Assembly: GCA_039805865.1 (NCBI GenBank)
Contig: JBDLTI010000002.1
Location: forward strand, 41,797 to 105,796
DNA length: 64,000 nt
Reading direction: 5' to 3'
Source: Fluviibacter sp039805865
Lineage (GTDB): Bacteria > Pseudomonadota > Gammaproteobacteria > Burkholderiales > Rhodocyclaceae
Below the pieces are notes generated by a model. It saw only the letters and a program-made list of their open reading frames with translations, made no database searches and was not told where the DNA came from. The position numbers and the translations under genes were made by a program. The number at the start of each line of letters is the position of its first letter. The stretch's first letter is position 1. Shown piece by piece: positions 50,250 to 58,259 of this stretch.

Positions 50250-51068
50250 TCAGGAGTTGCTGCCCTCAATCAGAGCGTAGGCAGAATGGTTGTGAATGGA
50301 TTCGAAGTTTTCCGAACTGATTGACCAGTGGGTGATGCGTGACTCTTGTTTCAGTCGGAGCGCGATATCGCGAACCAGATCTTCTACAAACTTAGGGTTG
50401 TCGTAAGCACGCTCGGTCACCCATTTTTCATCGGGCCGCTTCAATAGACCGAAAACCTCACACGATGCTTCTTCTTCGGCGATGCGAACAAGATCTTCGA
50501 GATTCAAAGCAACCCCTTCCTTTAGCGTTGCAATAATCGTAATGTGCGATCGTTGATTATGCGCGCCGTACGCCGAGATCTCTTTTGAGCAAGGGCATAG
50601 GCTTGTGACTGGCACAACGACTTTCAATGTCAGTTCAGTGTGGCCGGGCACGTTGCCACGCACAATAATCCCGGCATCAATGTCGATCAGACTGCTCACC
50701 CCGGAAACGGGCGCCGCTTTACGAATAAAATAGGGAAACTCAAACTCAATTCTGCCGCTGGTTGCTTCTAAACGCTGGCTCATAAGGCTAAACAGGGATT
50801 TCATGCAGTGGAGCGTGAGTGGTTTGTCCTGCGCTTCCATGATCTCGACAAATCGGGACATATGGGTGCCCTTAACCGTGGGTGATAGCCCAACCGTCAT
50901 GGTGAGTGTTGCCACTGTAGGGTGAGCCTCTCCTGAAGCATCCACTAAACTAATTGGGTAACGTAGACCACGAACCCCCACTTGATTGATGGCTAATTCT
51001 CTATGGTCAGGTTTGCCTTGAATGTCTGGAAGCAACATATCGTGTAGCGATTTTTCTGGTGCGTTCAT
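50250..51068 (-). CDS. folE2: GTP cyclohydrolase FolE2
   Basis: A 272-residue zinc-independent GTP cyclohydrolase I of the COG1469 type, which makes 7,8-dihydroneopterin triphosphate for folate or queuosine. Typical stretches: MLPDIQGKPDHRELAINQVGVRGLRYPISL, TVGLSPTVKGTHMSRFVEIM, PVTSLCPCSKEISAYGAHNQRSHITI (the Cys site) and PKFVEDLVRDIALRL. Extra folE2 copies often appear in zinc-starvation or light-stress regulons; here it is second in an oxidative-stress operon after the peroxidase. Confidence 0.95.
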   Translation of the reverse strand: MNAPEKSLHDMLLPDIQGKPDHRELAINQVGVRGLRYPISLVDASGEAHPTVATLTMTVGLSPTVKGTHMSRFVEIMEAQDKPLTLHCMKSLFSLMSQRLEATSGRIEFEFPYFIRKAAPVSGVSSLIDIDAGIIVRGNVPGHTELTLKVVVPVTSLCPCSKEISAYGAHNQRSHITIIATLKEGVALNLEDLVRIAEEEASCEVFGLLKRPDEKWVTERAYDNPKFVEDLVRDIALRLKQESRITHWSISSENFESIHNHSAYALIEGSNS

Positions 51069-51102
51069 GGTTTTCTCCCGGGGGTTGGGGTGTGTTTTGA
51101 AG

Positions 51103-51726
51103 CTAAGGTGTGCTTTTGAGCATCTGTTCTATAGCTTCGGTCATTGTTTTACTCTCAGGTGCTATCTGGCTACCGAAGCTCAATACCTGACGGCCATCAC
51201 GGCTAATGAGGTATTTGTGAAAATTCCAGGTCGGTGAATCGCCGGTCAATTGGGCAAGCTGTTTGAAAAGTGGGTTTGCATTGCTGCCCCTGACGGATGA
51301 TTTGGCAAACATTGGAAACTTGATGCCGTAGGTGTTGTGACAGAAATCTGCAATTTTTTTGTTGCTATCTGGTTCCTGCTGGCCAAAATCGTTAGATGGG
51401 AACCCCAGAATTACCAGCCCCTGTGATCTGTACCGATCGTACAAACGTTCCAGGCCATCGTATTGCCGGGTAAAACCGCAATAGCTCGCGGTATTAACTA
51501 CCAGGACGACCTTGCCAGCGTACTGGCATAGAGACTGAGGCGTCTCATCCTGTAATTTGGGGTAGGTGCCTATAAGCAGATCTGGACACGATTGCGAGGC
51601 GGCCAACGTTTGTTTGCTGTTAGTAGACATGTCGTTCCCTCTGGCTTTAGGGGCAGCAATTGCTAAGGCACCTGAGAGCAAGGCGGCAATAAGAACGGGT
51701 TTGACGATAAGTTTGGCTAGGGGCAT
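51103..51726 (-). CDS. periplasmic glutathione peroxidase (thiol peroxidase type)
   Basis: A ~207-residue peroxidase with a signal peptide (~1-30, LIVKPVLIAALLSGALAIAAP). The active-site Cys is in NTASYCGFTRQYDGLERLY, followed by GFPSNDFGQQEP and WNFHKYLISRDG, the conserved Gln/Trp/Asn triad of the family. It reduces peroxides, including lipid peroxides, with thiols. The ATG at 51,726 is preferred to a GTG 9 nt earlier. It is the first gene of the eight-gene operon and is divergent from an SDR, with dyads between them. Confidence 0.9.
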   Translation of the reverse strand: MPLAKLIVKPVLIAALLSGALAIAAPKARGNDMSTNSKQTLAASQSCPDLLIGTYPKLQDETPQSLCQYAGKVVLVVNTASYCGFTRQYDGLERLYDRYRSQGLVILGFPSNDFGQQEPDSNKKIADFCHNTYGIKFPMFAKSSVRGSNANPLFKQLAQLTGDSPTWNFHKYLISRDGRQVLSFGSQIAPESKTMTEAIEQMLKSTP

Positions 51727-51741
51727 TTTGTCCACGACAAA
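51727..51741. promoter_or_regulatory. operator-like dyad 1 (TTTGTC-CAC-GACAAA)
   Basis: A perfect 6-3-6 inverted repeat touching the peroxidase start. The same layout recurs at 51,789-51,803; an imperfect version with a longer spacer (TTTGTA...GACAAA) lies at 51,742-51,759, and TGACA-TC-TGTCA at 51,773-51,784. Confidence 0.6.
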
Positions 51742-51788
51742 TTTGTATACATCGACAAAATATGCTTTAAAATGACATCTGTCAACAA

Positions 51789-51803
51789 TTTGTCTAGTAC
51801 AAA
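51789..51803. promoter_or_regulatory. operator-like dyad 2 (TTTGTC-TAG-TACAAA)
   Basis: Same 6-3-6 layout as dyad 1, one mismatch, 62 bp away centre to centre. It lies 25 nt before the SDR start, so a repressor bound here could cover both divergent promoters. Confidence 0.6.
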
Positions 51804-51827
51804 ACGATTCTAAGAAAAGGGTCTCTC

Positions 51828-52568
51828 ATGAAAAAGATCGCTTTAATCACAGGTGCTGCTGGTGGGTTAGGGAAATCACTTGCAGCGCATCTTGAGGCCG
51901 AAGGCTGGCAACTGATCGTGACGAGCAGAGATCCGGCGCGTCTTAAGGAGGCATACGGAGACAAGCATCTGCAGATCACTGCAGACTGCGCTACACCGGA
52001 TGGCGTGAAATCCATTTTTGACATTGCCCAGGACAACGCGTTAATACCCCAGGCTTTCGCCCACTGTGTGGGTAACATCAAACTCGGCGCCCTACATAGG
52101 CTGAGCAAAGCCGATTTTGAGGAATCGATCGAGTCGAACTTAACGAGCGCATTTCATTCACTTGCGGGCTTCGTGGGGAGTCTGAGACAGCATAATTTGC
52201 CGGGGAGCGCCGTGCTTGTTTCTTCAGTGGCTGCGCAAATCGGTACGCCAAATCATGAGGCGGTCGCTGCAGCCAAAGCCGGTGTTGAAGGTCTAGCCAG
52301 AGGCGCCGCGGCTACCTATGCCCCCTATGGTATTCGGGTGAATGTAGTGGCGCCGGGAATTATGGATACTCCTGCAACTGAACGCCTGCTTGCAACGGAC
52401 GCTTTGCGCGCCGCGGCCGCCAGACAATATGCCCTTCCTGGTATTGGTACGACCACCGAGCTTGCTGAGCTTATGGGTTGGTTGCTTTCCAATCGGAGCG
52501 GTCGTGTTACGGCGCAGGTGTGGTCTGTCGATGGCGGCTTTACCGGGGTTAGGCCCTTAGTGAAGTAG
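51828..52568 (+). CDS. SDR-family protein lacking the catalytic tyrosine
   Basis: A 246-residue SDR fold. The Rossmann motif is GAAGGLG (~9-15), VSSVAAQIG supplies the Ser, but where YxxxK is expected there is NHEAVAAAKAG: the Lys is kept and the Tyr position is Val. The C-terminal GRVTAQVWSVDGGFTGVRPL is typical. In similar SDRs beside folE2 the tyrosine is also lost; the substrate is unknown. AAGGG precedes the ATG. It is divergent from the peroxidase operon and its end overlaps the phytochelatin-synthase-like gene by 12 nt. Confidence 0.85.
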   Translation: MKKIALITGAAGGLGKSLAAHLEAEGWQLIVTSRDPARLKEAYGDKHLQITADCATPDGVKSIFDIAQDNALIPQAFAHCVGNIKLGALHRLSKADFEESIESNLTSAFHSLAGFVGSLRQHNLPGSAVLVSSVAAQIGTPNHEAVAAAKAGVEGLARGAAATYAPYGIRVNVVAPGIMDTPATERLLATDALRAAAARQYALPGIGTTTELAELMGWLLSNRSGRVTAQVWSVDGGFTGVRPLVK

Positions 52569-53252
52569 GGCTCGTACCCGAATCAGTCCTCGGCTTTTAC
52601 CGCTGTCCGAGTCAATTGTATTCATGGCATTGAGCAAGTCGACAACGCTCACCCAGAAGGGTGGGTATTTAAACTTGGCCACATCCACAATTAACACCGA
52701 ATCGCTCGCACTGTCATAGGCGGCAATCGGTGAAAAGTGTCCAGCGCCTTGCTGATTAAGTGTCTTGCGGTCGAAATTAGCTACCAGGCGCGTATTCGGG
52801 TCACCCATGGCGGTAGTCATCAGATCCCGGAAGGTAGATTCAGTCAGCTGATCGCCATAAAATAGATCGGCATTCACGGCAAATTGCCGGAACATCTCTG
52901 TCATTTGCTGCAGCGTCAAACCAGATCTCAGAGTTGCCTCGCGGGTTTTGATTGTTTGTGTGCGCTGATTAAAAAAGCTGTCTTGTGTGAAATAGGGAAA
53001 TGGTTTGAGTTGGGGTGCCACTGGCCTTGTTTCTCGCGGCAGACTATTCAGCACCGCGGCCATACTGGCTGGCCCGCAAAAAGCCAGATTTTCCTGGGTA
53101 TCTACAAAAGGCTGTACGGCAAAATATTGCCGGTTATAGTCGGCCTGTAACAATCTTTGGGCACCAGCCGACGAATTCAGATAAACCAGATCACCTGCAT
53201 ACGCGAGCGCTGTTAAGGTCAAGCCAAGCAGAAGCATCAAGAGACGTTGCAT
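52557..53252 (-). CDS. bacterial phytochelatin synthase-like peptidase
   Basis: A 231-residue secreted papain-fold protein. It has a signal peptide (QRLLMLLLGLTLTALAYA). The catalytic triad is complete: Cys in AFCGPASMAAVLNSL, His in GAGHFSPIAAYD and Asp in VLIVDVAKFKYPPFWV. Bacterial members (NsPCS type) hydrolyse glutathione to gamma-Glu-Cys and may make short phytochelatins, so it may protect against metals or handle glutathione in the periplasm. I prefer ATG at 53,252, because a -10-like TACAAT covers the other start at 53,282. A perfect FNR-type site lies upstream. Confidence 0.9.
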   Translation of the reverse strand: MQRLLMLLLGLTLTALAYAGDLVYLNSSAGAQRLLQADYNRQYFAVQPFVDTQENLAFCGPASMAAVLNSLPRETRPVAPQLKPFPYFTQDSFFNQRTQTIKTREATLRSGLTLQQMTEMFRQFAVNADLFYGDQLTESTFRDLMTTAMGDPNTRLVANFDRKTLNQQGAGHFSPIAAYDSASDSVLIVDVAKFKYPPFWVSVVDLLNAMNTIDSDSGKSRGLIRVRALLH

Positions 53253-53302
53253 GTTTGTTCCGAATATTAAAGCGAGCTTCATTGTAAAAGATTGCGCTTT
53301 CT

Positions 53303-53316
53303 TTGATCTGGATCAA
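53303..53316. promoter_or_regulatory. FNR/ANR-type box upstream of the phytochelatin-synthase-like gene
   Basis: TTGAT-CTGG-ATCAA is a perfect match to the FNR consensus. It is 51 nt before the preferred start at 53,252. TACAAT (minus strand, 53,281-53,286) follows at a distance slightly shorter than for a classic class II site. Confidence 0.65.
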
Positions 53317-53356
53317 AAGGATCGCTACATCATCAAGATAAACGTCGACGGTGTGT

Positions 53357-54616
53357 TTAATGAGTGGAAGGTACTACGCTCACAGGGTTTGCAACTGAAG
53401 GTATTTGACTGGGGTCGCCATAGATGAGCGTGAGTGCTGATTCAACTTTAGGTGCCTGGCCAAAACAGGTTTTCACGAAGTCTGCATCCTGATACCACGC
53501 AGTATTACCACGAGCCTCATCCATAAAGGATTTCATGACTAGGGCGATATCAGGATTAGCTAGACCTGCAGCGCGTAGCTTTTCAAATCCCAGTGAACAG
53601 GCGCGGGATAGATCTTTACCGCTGGCATTCGACATAATTCGTAATTGGCTCGGAGCCGAACTGTTGAGAATCTGCATGAAATTTTCTTTGGTGCCGGGCA
53701 CCAAGTGATTCAGGATGCGCTCGGCAGAGATGTTTTCACGAACGCCAAGATTGCTGAGATCTTCAACAGTCGGATAGAACAGGGTCCGGAAGAACGCAAA
53801 ATCCAAACGGATCGTAAATAAATGAGTTTTTTCAGCGGCCGGGTCGGACTGCAGCTGCAGTATCTTTTTATCTGAAACACTGCCTATTTGATCAGCCCGA
53901 TAGACCGGGATCTGAATGGTGTGCAAGCCTTTGCGCAAGTCAGACCAGTTCAGCGAGATCGGTACGCGAGCGTCGGTCATGCCCTTCATCATTTTGTTAG
54001 CGCGAGCCTCGGTATCGGCCAGTACGGAATTGCCCACAACGGCAGTGGCACCACCGACCAGCGCCGAAGTGCCTCCCGTGGCGACTAGGGTGGCAGCGCC
54101 CAGTAATAGTTTTGCTGAGCCGACAAAATCACTGTTTGAATCAATGGCACTTCGTACATTGATCGTGAGCGACAGCTTTCCCGGATTGAGAAGTGATCGA
54201 ACACCTAGAACGGAGAGGGGCACGATCTGAATAGGGTTTGTGCTCAGCGAAGCGCATTCCGCACCATTTTCACGGCCGTCAAATGTTGCAACGGGTATAT
54301 CCATCTGGTCCATCCGGCTTTTGAAACCATTGCTGGTTACGGATAGCACCAGTTGAACCTTATCGGAGCCCCAGAAGTTGCTGGAGGCCAGGCGAGCGCA
54401 GCTACCTACAGGAACGACTTCGGATGTAACACTGACATAGCCGTCACCACCCGAGCCATCTTTTAACCAGCTGGGGGGATCAGTCCGCGTCTGGGATGGA
54501 TGCATTTCCGGAAAAAAGAAGGTGCTCGCCTGTGCCGTAGTAGGCAGCACAAGGCAGAGGTACAAAAACGCCTGCTCAAAGCAGCGTTTTAGTATCTTGG
54601 AGTTAGCGTAGCGCAT
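53357..54616 (-). CDS. secreted hypothetical protein
   Basis: A 419-residue protein with a signal peptide (~1-30, ending TTAQAS). The mature part is soluble, with an apparent hydrophobic stretch at ~170-195 (AKLLLGAATLVATGGTSALVGGATAVVG) that could be a membrane anchor or glycine-zipper, and four to five cysteines (C71, C106 and near residues 340-390). I do not recognise the family. It stands between the phytochelatin-synthase-like gene and the phosphate transporter, alone on its transcript as far as can be seen. Confidence 0.6.
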   Translation of the reverse strand: MRYANSKILKRCFEQAFLYLCLVLPTTAQASTFFFPEMHPSQTRTDPPSWLKDGSGGDGYVSVTSEVVPVGSCARLASSNFWGSDKVQLVLSVTSNGFKSRMDQMDIPVATFDGRENGAECASLSTNPIQIVPLSVLGVRSLLNPGKLSLTINVRSAIDSNSDFVGSAKLLLGAATLVATGGTSALVGGATAVVGNSVLADTEARANKMMKGMTDARVPISLNWSDLRKGLHTIQIPVYRADQIGSVSDKKILQLQSDPAAEKTHLFTIRLDFAFFRTLFYPTVEDLSNLGVRENISAERILNHLVPGTKENFMQILNSSAPSQLRIMSNASGKDLSRACSLGFEKLRAAGLANPDIALVMKSFMDEARGNTAWYQDADFVKTCFGQAPKVESALTLIYGDPSQIPSVANPVSVVPSTH

Positions 54617-54677
54617 TCGCGGATTTTACCCGCGTTAAGCATGAACTCAGAAAATTCTAAGGCGTTGCCGTCTGAAG

Positions 54678-55685
54678 TCAGAGCAGCTTAGTACCTAACC
54701 ACCAAGCCCCGGCAGCAATCAGTGCACTACAGGGAATCGTCAGAATCCATGCCCAGACGATATTGCCAGCCACGCCCCAGCGTACACGGCGGGCGCCGCG
54801 GGTCGAACCTACGCCAGCAATGGCGCCGGTAATCGTATGTGTCGTTGAGACAGGAACACCCAGTGCCGTTGCAAAGAACAGGGTCATGGCACCGGCACTA
54901 TTGGCACAAAAACCACGTGCCTGATTGAGCTTGGTAATACGATTGCCCATGGTCTTAACAATGCGCCAGCCACCGAACATGGTGCCTAGGCCCATCGCCG
55001 TATAGCAGGACAGGACTACCCACGCTGGCACGTGTTCGCCAGATTTTGAAACGCCTGCGGCAATGAGCAGCATCCAGATGATGCCGATGGTCTTCTGGGC
55101 ATCATTACCACCATGACCCAAGCTGTAGCCAGCGGCAGATAGCAGTTGTAAGCGGCGGAAATGCTTGTCCACCTTGCTGGGCGACATGTTCCTACAGAGC
55201 CAGGAAACAATCACCATCATGAGGCTCCCGATGGTGAACCCCAGAAATGGCGCAATAAAGATGAAGGCGATGATCTTGAGTACGCCGGCCGAGATGAGGC
55301 TGCCGAAACCGGCCTTGGCGACAGCGGCACCGACCAGGCCACCCACAAGTGCGTGAGAAGAGGAAGAGGGAATGCCGTAGTACCAGGTGATCACGTTCCA
55401 AACGATGGCGCCGATGAGCGCGCCAAAAATGAGGTAGTGATCTACAATTGACGGATCAATGGTGCCCTTACCAATCGTGCCTGCAACCTTGAGTTCAAAG
55501 AGAAAGTAGGCAAGAAAGTTAAACGCCGCTGCCCAGATTACTGCCTGGTGTGGCTTTAAAACACGGGTGGAAACAATCGTGGCAATCGAATTCGCCGCAT
55601 CGTGGAAGCCGTTCATGAAGTCAAACAGCAATGCCACGATCACAAGGGTGATGATCACCCCCAGGCTCATTTGCAGATTATCCAT
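54678..55685 (-). CDS. pit: PiT-family inorganic phosphate transporter
   Basis: A 335-residue membrane protein with 10 or more segments. PiT signatures: FMNGFHDAANSIATIVSTRVL (N-terminal repeat), VWAAAFNFLAYFLF, the repeat-2 GHGGNDAQKTIGIIWM and GVPVSTTHTITGAIAGVGSTRG. It carries phosphate (often as metal-phosphate) with H+ or Na+. It is shorter than E. coli PitA (499) but typical for the PiT/PhoU-like pair. It follows the DUF47 gene with a 9-nt gap. Confidence 0.93.
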   Translation of the reverse strand: MDNLQMSLGVIITLVIVALLFDFMNGFHDAANSIATIVSTRVLKPHQAVIWAAAFNFLAYFLFELKVAGTIGKGTIDPSIVDHYLIFGALIGAIVWNVITWYYGIPSSSSHALVGGLVGAAVAKAGFGSLISAGVLKIIAFIFIAPFLGFTIGSLMMVIVSWLCRNMSPSKVDKHFRRLQLLSAAGYSLGHGGNDAQKTIGIIWMLLIAAGVSKSGEHVPAWVVLSCYTAMGLGTMFGGWRIVKTMGNRITKLNQARGFCANSAGAMTLFFATALGVPVSTTHTITGAIAGVGSTRGARRVRWGVAGNIVWAWILTIPCSALIAAGAWWLGTKLL

Positions 55686-55694
55686 GGTGCGCGA

Positions 55695-56333
55695 TCAGGA
55701 GTTTTCGAGGACGATCGCTTCAACCGTGCCGGACACATCCTTGCAGCGGTCTGATACCGATTCGAGTAGCTCGTAAATTTCCTTCAGCTTGATCACCTGG
55801 CGCACATCGGGTTCTTCGCGGAATACCTTGGACATCAACTCGCGCAGCATACGATCTGCGTCGGACTCGAGATCATCAATCTGGTGGCAGATTGTCAGGA
55901 TGTGTGGACCATTTTGCATGCTGTCCAACAGCTTAACGACGGCGGTAATGTGATTGCAGCAGCGGGCGGTCACTTCTGCGAGGGCAACCGCTTCCTGCGG
56001 TACTTGCTTGATGTCGTACAGCGATACCGACTCGGCGACATCCTGGATAATGTCCAGAATGTCATCCATGCCACTGATTAGTTCGTGAATTTCGTCGCGA
56101 TCAAACGGCGTAATAAATGACTTATGCAGCTGCGCCAGTGTTTCGTGGGTAATCTTGTCGGCTTCACGCTCAACCGTATCAATTTCTTCGGCCAGGCGAT
56201 CCACATGGTCGGCATTGGTCGCCAAGGCACCGATCAGTTGGGTCAGCAGTTCGCCGCCTTTGGCAATCAGAGCAGCATGTGCGTTGAAATGATCAAAATA
56301 CTTGCCTTCTTTGGGCATGAGCTTGCCGAACAT
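55695..56333 (-). CDS. DUF47 (PhoU-like) phosphate transport accessory protein
   Basis: A 212-residue helical protein of the TIGR00153/DUF47 family. Patterns: KEGKYFDHFNAHAALIAKGGELL, two ExxxD-type metal-binding repeats (VDRLAEEIDTVEREADKITHE and CHQIDDLESDADRMLRELM), ending KEIYELLESVSDRCKDVSGTVEAIVLENS. It is found upstream of pit and probably gates the transporter in response to metal or phosphate. It is first in the two-gene operon. Confidence 0.93.
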   Translation of the reverse strand: MFGKLMPKEGKYFDHFNAHAALIAKGGELLTQLIGALATNADHVDRLAEEIDTVEREADKITHETLAQLHKSFITPFDRDEIHELISGMDDILDIIQDVAESVSLYDIKQVPQEAVALAEVTARCCNHITAVVKLLDSMQNGPHILTICHQIDDLESDADRMLRELMSKVFREEPDVRQVIKLKEIYELLESVSDRCKDVSGTVEAIVLENS

Positions 56334-56446
56334 GGGTGACCTATTTGTTTCATAAAATCGAAACGTTATTGTAATCCCTGTGTAAGCTATTGAGTGAGAT
56401 ATGTTGCGCGTTAGAATGCAGGCTGCCTGCTTTGAAAGCCTTTGTT

Positions 56447-56968
56447 ATGCACATTTCGCCATACCCCGTCTGTTTGCTTGCTACGCTCCTAACCGCTTGT
56501 TCATTAACGCAAAATCCGGCAGCAGTTTCAGAGGGTGGAACAGTCCCGCAGACGATGACCGAATCGTCCAGTACAAATGAGCCTATTTCACCATCACCCC
56601 TTAAGTCAGTGGTTAGCATGCCTGTTCATGCCGTCTCGCCGGTGACCAAACAAGCACTACCATTATCTGCTTTATCCGGGATTGCCAAAGCGGCACAGAA
56701 GAACCCACAGAGCACCAAAAAATACGTAGGTGAAACACTGCAAGGTCAGGCTAAATTTGTTAAAGCGCCTAAGGGCAACCCGAACGCCATGGTTGCAGAT
56801 GTGCGTATAACAGGCCTGGGGGAAGTATCGCTCTGGTGCCGGAATGTTTTGAGTGCTGCACCGGCAGGGCGTGTAATGAATTTTGAAGGCACGCTCACCG
56901 GGAGCGTTTATACTTCAGAAGACTTTAGTCACGATGTGACCATGAAAGACTGCCGGTTCCACGAATAG
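56447..56968 (+). CDS. hypothetical lipoprotein
   Basis: A 173-residue protein with a lipobox signal (PVCLLATLLTACSLT, Cys at ~18), a Ser/Thr/Pro-rich linker (~25-60) and a C-terminal domain (~85-173) with YVGETLQGQAKFVKAPKGNPNAMVADVRITG and three conserved-looking Cys (WC, and DC near the end). Not recognised. ATG at 56,447 gives the lipobox signal; the longer frame upstream is not signal-like. It is divergent from the DUF47/pit operon, with a short promoter space between. Confidence 0.65.
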   Translation: MHISPYPVCLLATLLTACSLTQNPAAVSEGGTVPQTMTESSSTNEPISPSPLKSVVSMPVHAVSPVTKQALPLSALSGIAKAAQKNPQSTKKYVGETLQGQAKFVKAPKGNPNAMVADVRITGLGEVSLWCRNVLSAAPAGRVMNFEGTLTGSVYTSEDFSHDVTMKDCRFHE

Positions 56969-56993
56969 CTAAACCGGCAGCTTTGAACCTTGA

Positions 56994-57209
56994 TTAAGCT
57001 TCTGCCTTTTTCAGGATCGCGTACAGCTCATCCTTCAGGTGCAGTTTCTCTTTTTTCAGGGTTTCGATTTCTTCCGGTGTGCCCGACTCAACGTGGGCTT
57101 CCATGTTCTTGATCTTCTGATCCAGATCATTGTGCTTGTCGAACAGGTTGGTGAAATGACGGTCAGTTGTCTTGAGGCGGGTGATCAGCTCACGGTATTC
57201 GGGAAACAT
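56994..57209 (-). CDS. YdcH/DUF465 family small protein
   Basis: A 71-residue protein with the DUF465 signature: FPEYRELITRLKTTDRHFTNLFDKHNDLDQKIKNME, and LKKEKLHLKDELYAILK. It is almost entirely helical, a probable coiled coil, common and conserved in proteobacteria, without assigned activity. ATG at 57,209 begins the family domain; the longer frame is not needed. It lies 80 nt from the VTT gene on the same strand and converges on the lipoprotein gene. Confidence 0.9.
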   Translation of the reverse strand: MFPEYRELITRLKTTDRHFTNLFDKHNDLDQKIKNMEAHVESGTPEEIETLKKEKLHLKDELYAILKKAEA

Positions 57210-57288
57210 GCTAACTCCGGTAATAAAGGACAGGGACGACAAATCGCCCACGCAACAATTTTACGCTGATGGGCGATATGCCGCCAGC

Positions 57289-57849
57289 TTATTGCGGTTG
57301 ATTGTGGTTAATTTTGCCGTTAATGCGCTTAAAGAAGCTGAGTTTCTCAGGAAAGTGCTGCGTCACCCAGGCAACCAGTGTGTATTTGATGAGCTTTCCC
57401 GCAAACAGTGCGATGAAAGCTTCCAGAATTCGGTCGTCGACAATGCCAAAGAAAATAAGCAGTGGCATCTGGGGGAGGGGCGATGCACCAACCCCAAAGA
57501 TAGCCCAAACACCATAGTCACCAATCCAACGCGACGCCTCGGCCCAGGTAGCCGGGCTAATAAGGTTCGGGAATAAATGATGGATTTCGTTATAGCCAAG
57601 TAGATGCGCAACGCCTACCACCACAGCGCCCGCTGCCGCACTCCCAAGAGAGCATGCCGCACTGAGCTTGAGCCAACGTCGTGGCGCCATGATCACGGCA
57701 GTGACAATCACAGCCGTTACCGGGTATGCCGCCGTCAGCGTGCCACCAAACGACAGCAGTGCACTCAGGCCGAGTAGATGATTGCCTTTATTGGCTCGCT
57801 CCATCCATACCTGTAGCTTGCTCTCTAGCTTGTCGAGCCGTTTACCCAT
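57289..57849 (-). CDS. VTT/DedA-like (YqaA-type) membrane protein
   Basis: A 186-residue membrane protein. After a helical N-terminus come about four membrane segments and the VTT-type short hairpins: AAGAVVVGVAHLLGYNEI and WIGDYGVWAIFGVGASPLPQMPLLIFFGI, with SPLPQMPLL in place of the SPIPDELVL of YqaA. VTT proteins are lipid scramblase-like or transport membrane lipids. It follows gloA on the same strand, its start sharing one base with the gloA stop. The exact role is unknown. Confidence 0.72.
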   Translation of the reverse strand: MGKRLDKLESKLQVWMERANKGNHLLGLSALLSFGGTLTAAYPVTAVIVTAVIMAPRRWLKLSAACSLGSAAAGAVVVGVAHLLGYNEIHHLFPNLISPATWAEASRWIGDYGVWAIFGVGASPLPQMPLLIFFGIVDDRILEAFIALFAGKLIKYTLVAWVTQHFPEKLSFFKRINGKINHNQPQ

Positions 57850-58244
57850 CAGTCGATGCGGTTCTTACGCTGAATCAGCTCGATTTTGTAACCATCGGGA
57901 TCATCCACAAAAGCAATCACGGTATGGCCATGCTTCATTGGGCCTGCCTCACGAACCACCTGGCCACCCGCCTCGCGGATCTTGTCACAGGCGGCGTAGG
58001 CGTCTTCTACCTCAAGCGCAATATGGCCATAGGCATTGCCCAGTTCGTACTTGTCGATGCCCCAGTTATAGGTGAGTTCAATCACGGCTTGTTCGGATTC
58101 GGCGCCATAGCCCACAAAGGCTAGCGTGAATTTGCCTTCGGGATAATCATTTTTACGCAGCAATGACATGCCTAAAATGCGGGTGTAAAAATCCAGTGAC
58201 TTGTCGAGGTTTCCCACGCGCAGCATGGTGTGCAGTAAACGCAT
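57849..58244 (-). CDS. gloA: lactoylglutathione lyase (glyoxalase I)
   Basis: A 131-residue metalloenzyme that converts methylglyoxal-glutathione hemithioacetal to S-lactoylglutathione. Typical motifs: RLLHTMLRVGNLDKSLDFYTRILGMSLLRKNDYPEGKFTLAFVGYG, IELTYNWG, YGHIALEVEDAY and AFVDDPDGYKIELI; metal ligands are His5, Glu56, His74 and Glu122, as in E. coli GloA. It is between lpxO and the VTT gene. Confidence 0.95.
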   Translation of the reverse strand: MRLLHTMLRVGNLDKSLDFYTRILGMSLLRKNDYPEGKFTLAFVGYGAESEQAVIELTYNWGIDKYELGNAYGHIALEVEDAYAACDKIREAGGQVVREAGPMKHGHTVIAFVDDPDGYKIELIQRKNRID

Positions 58245-58259
58245 AGCTAGGGGCTCGCT

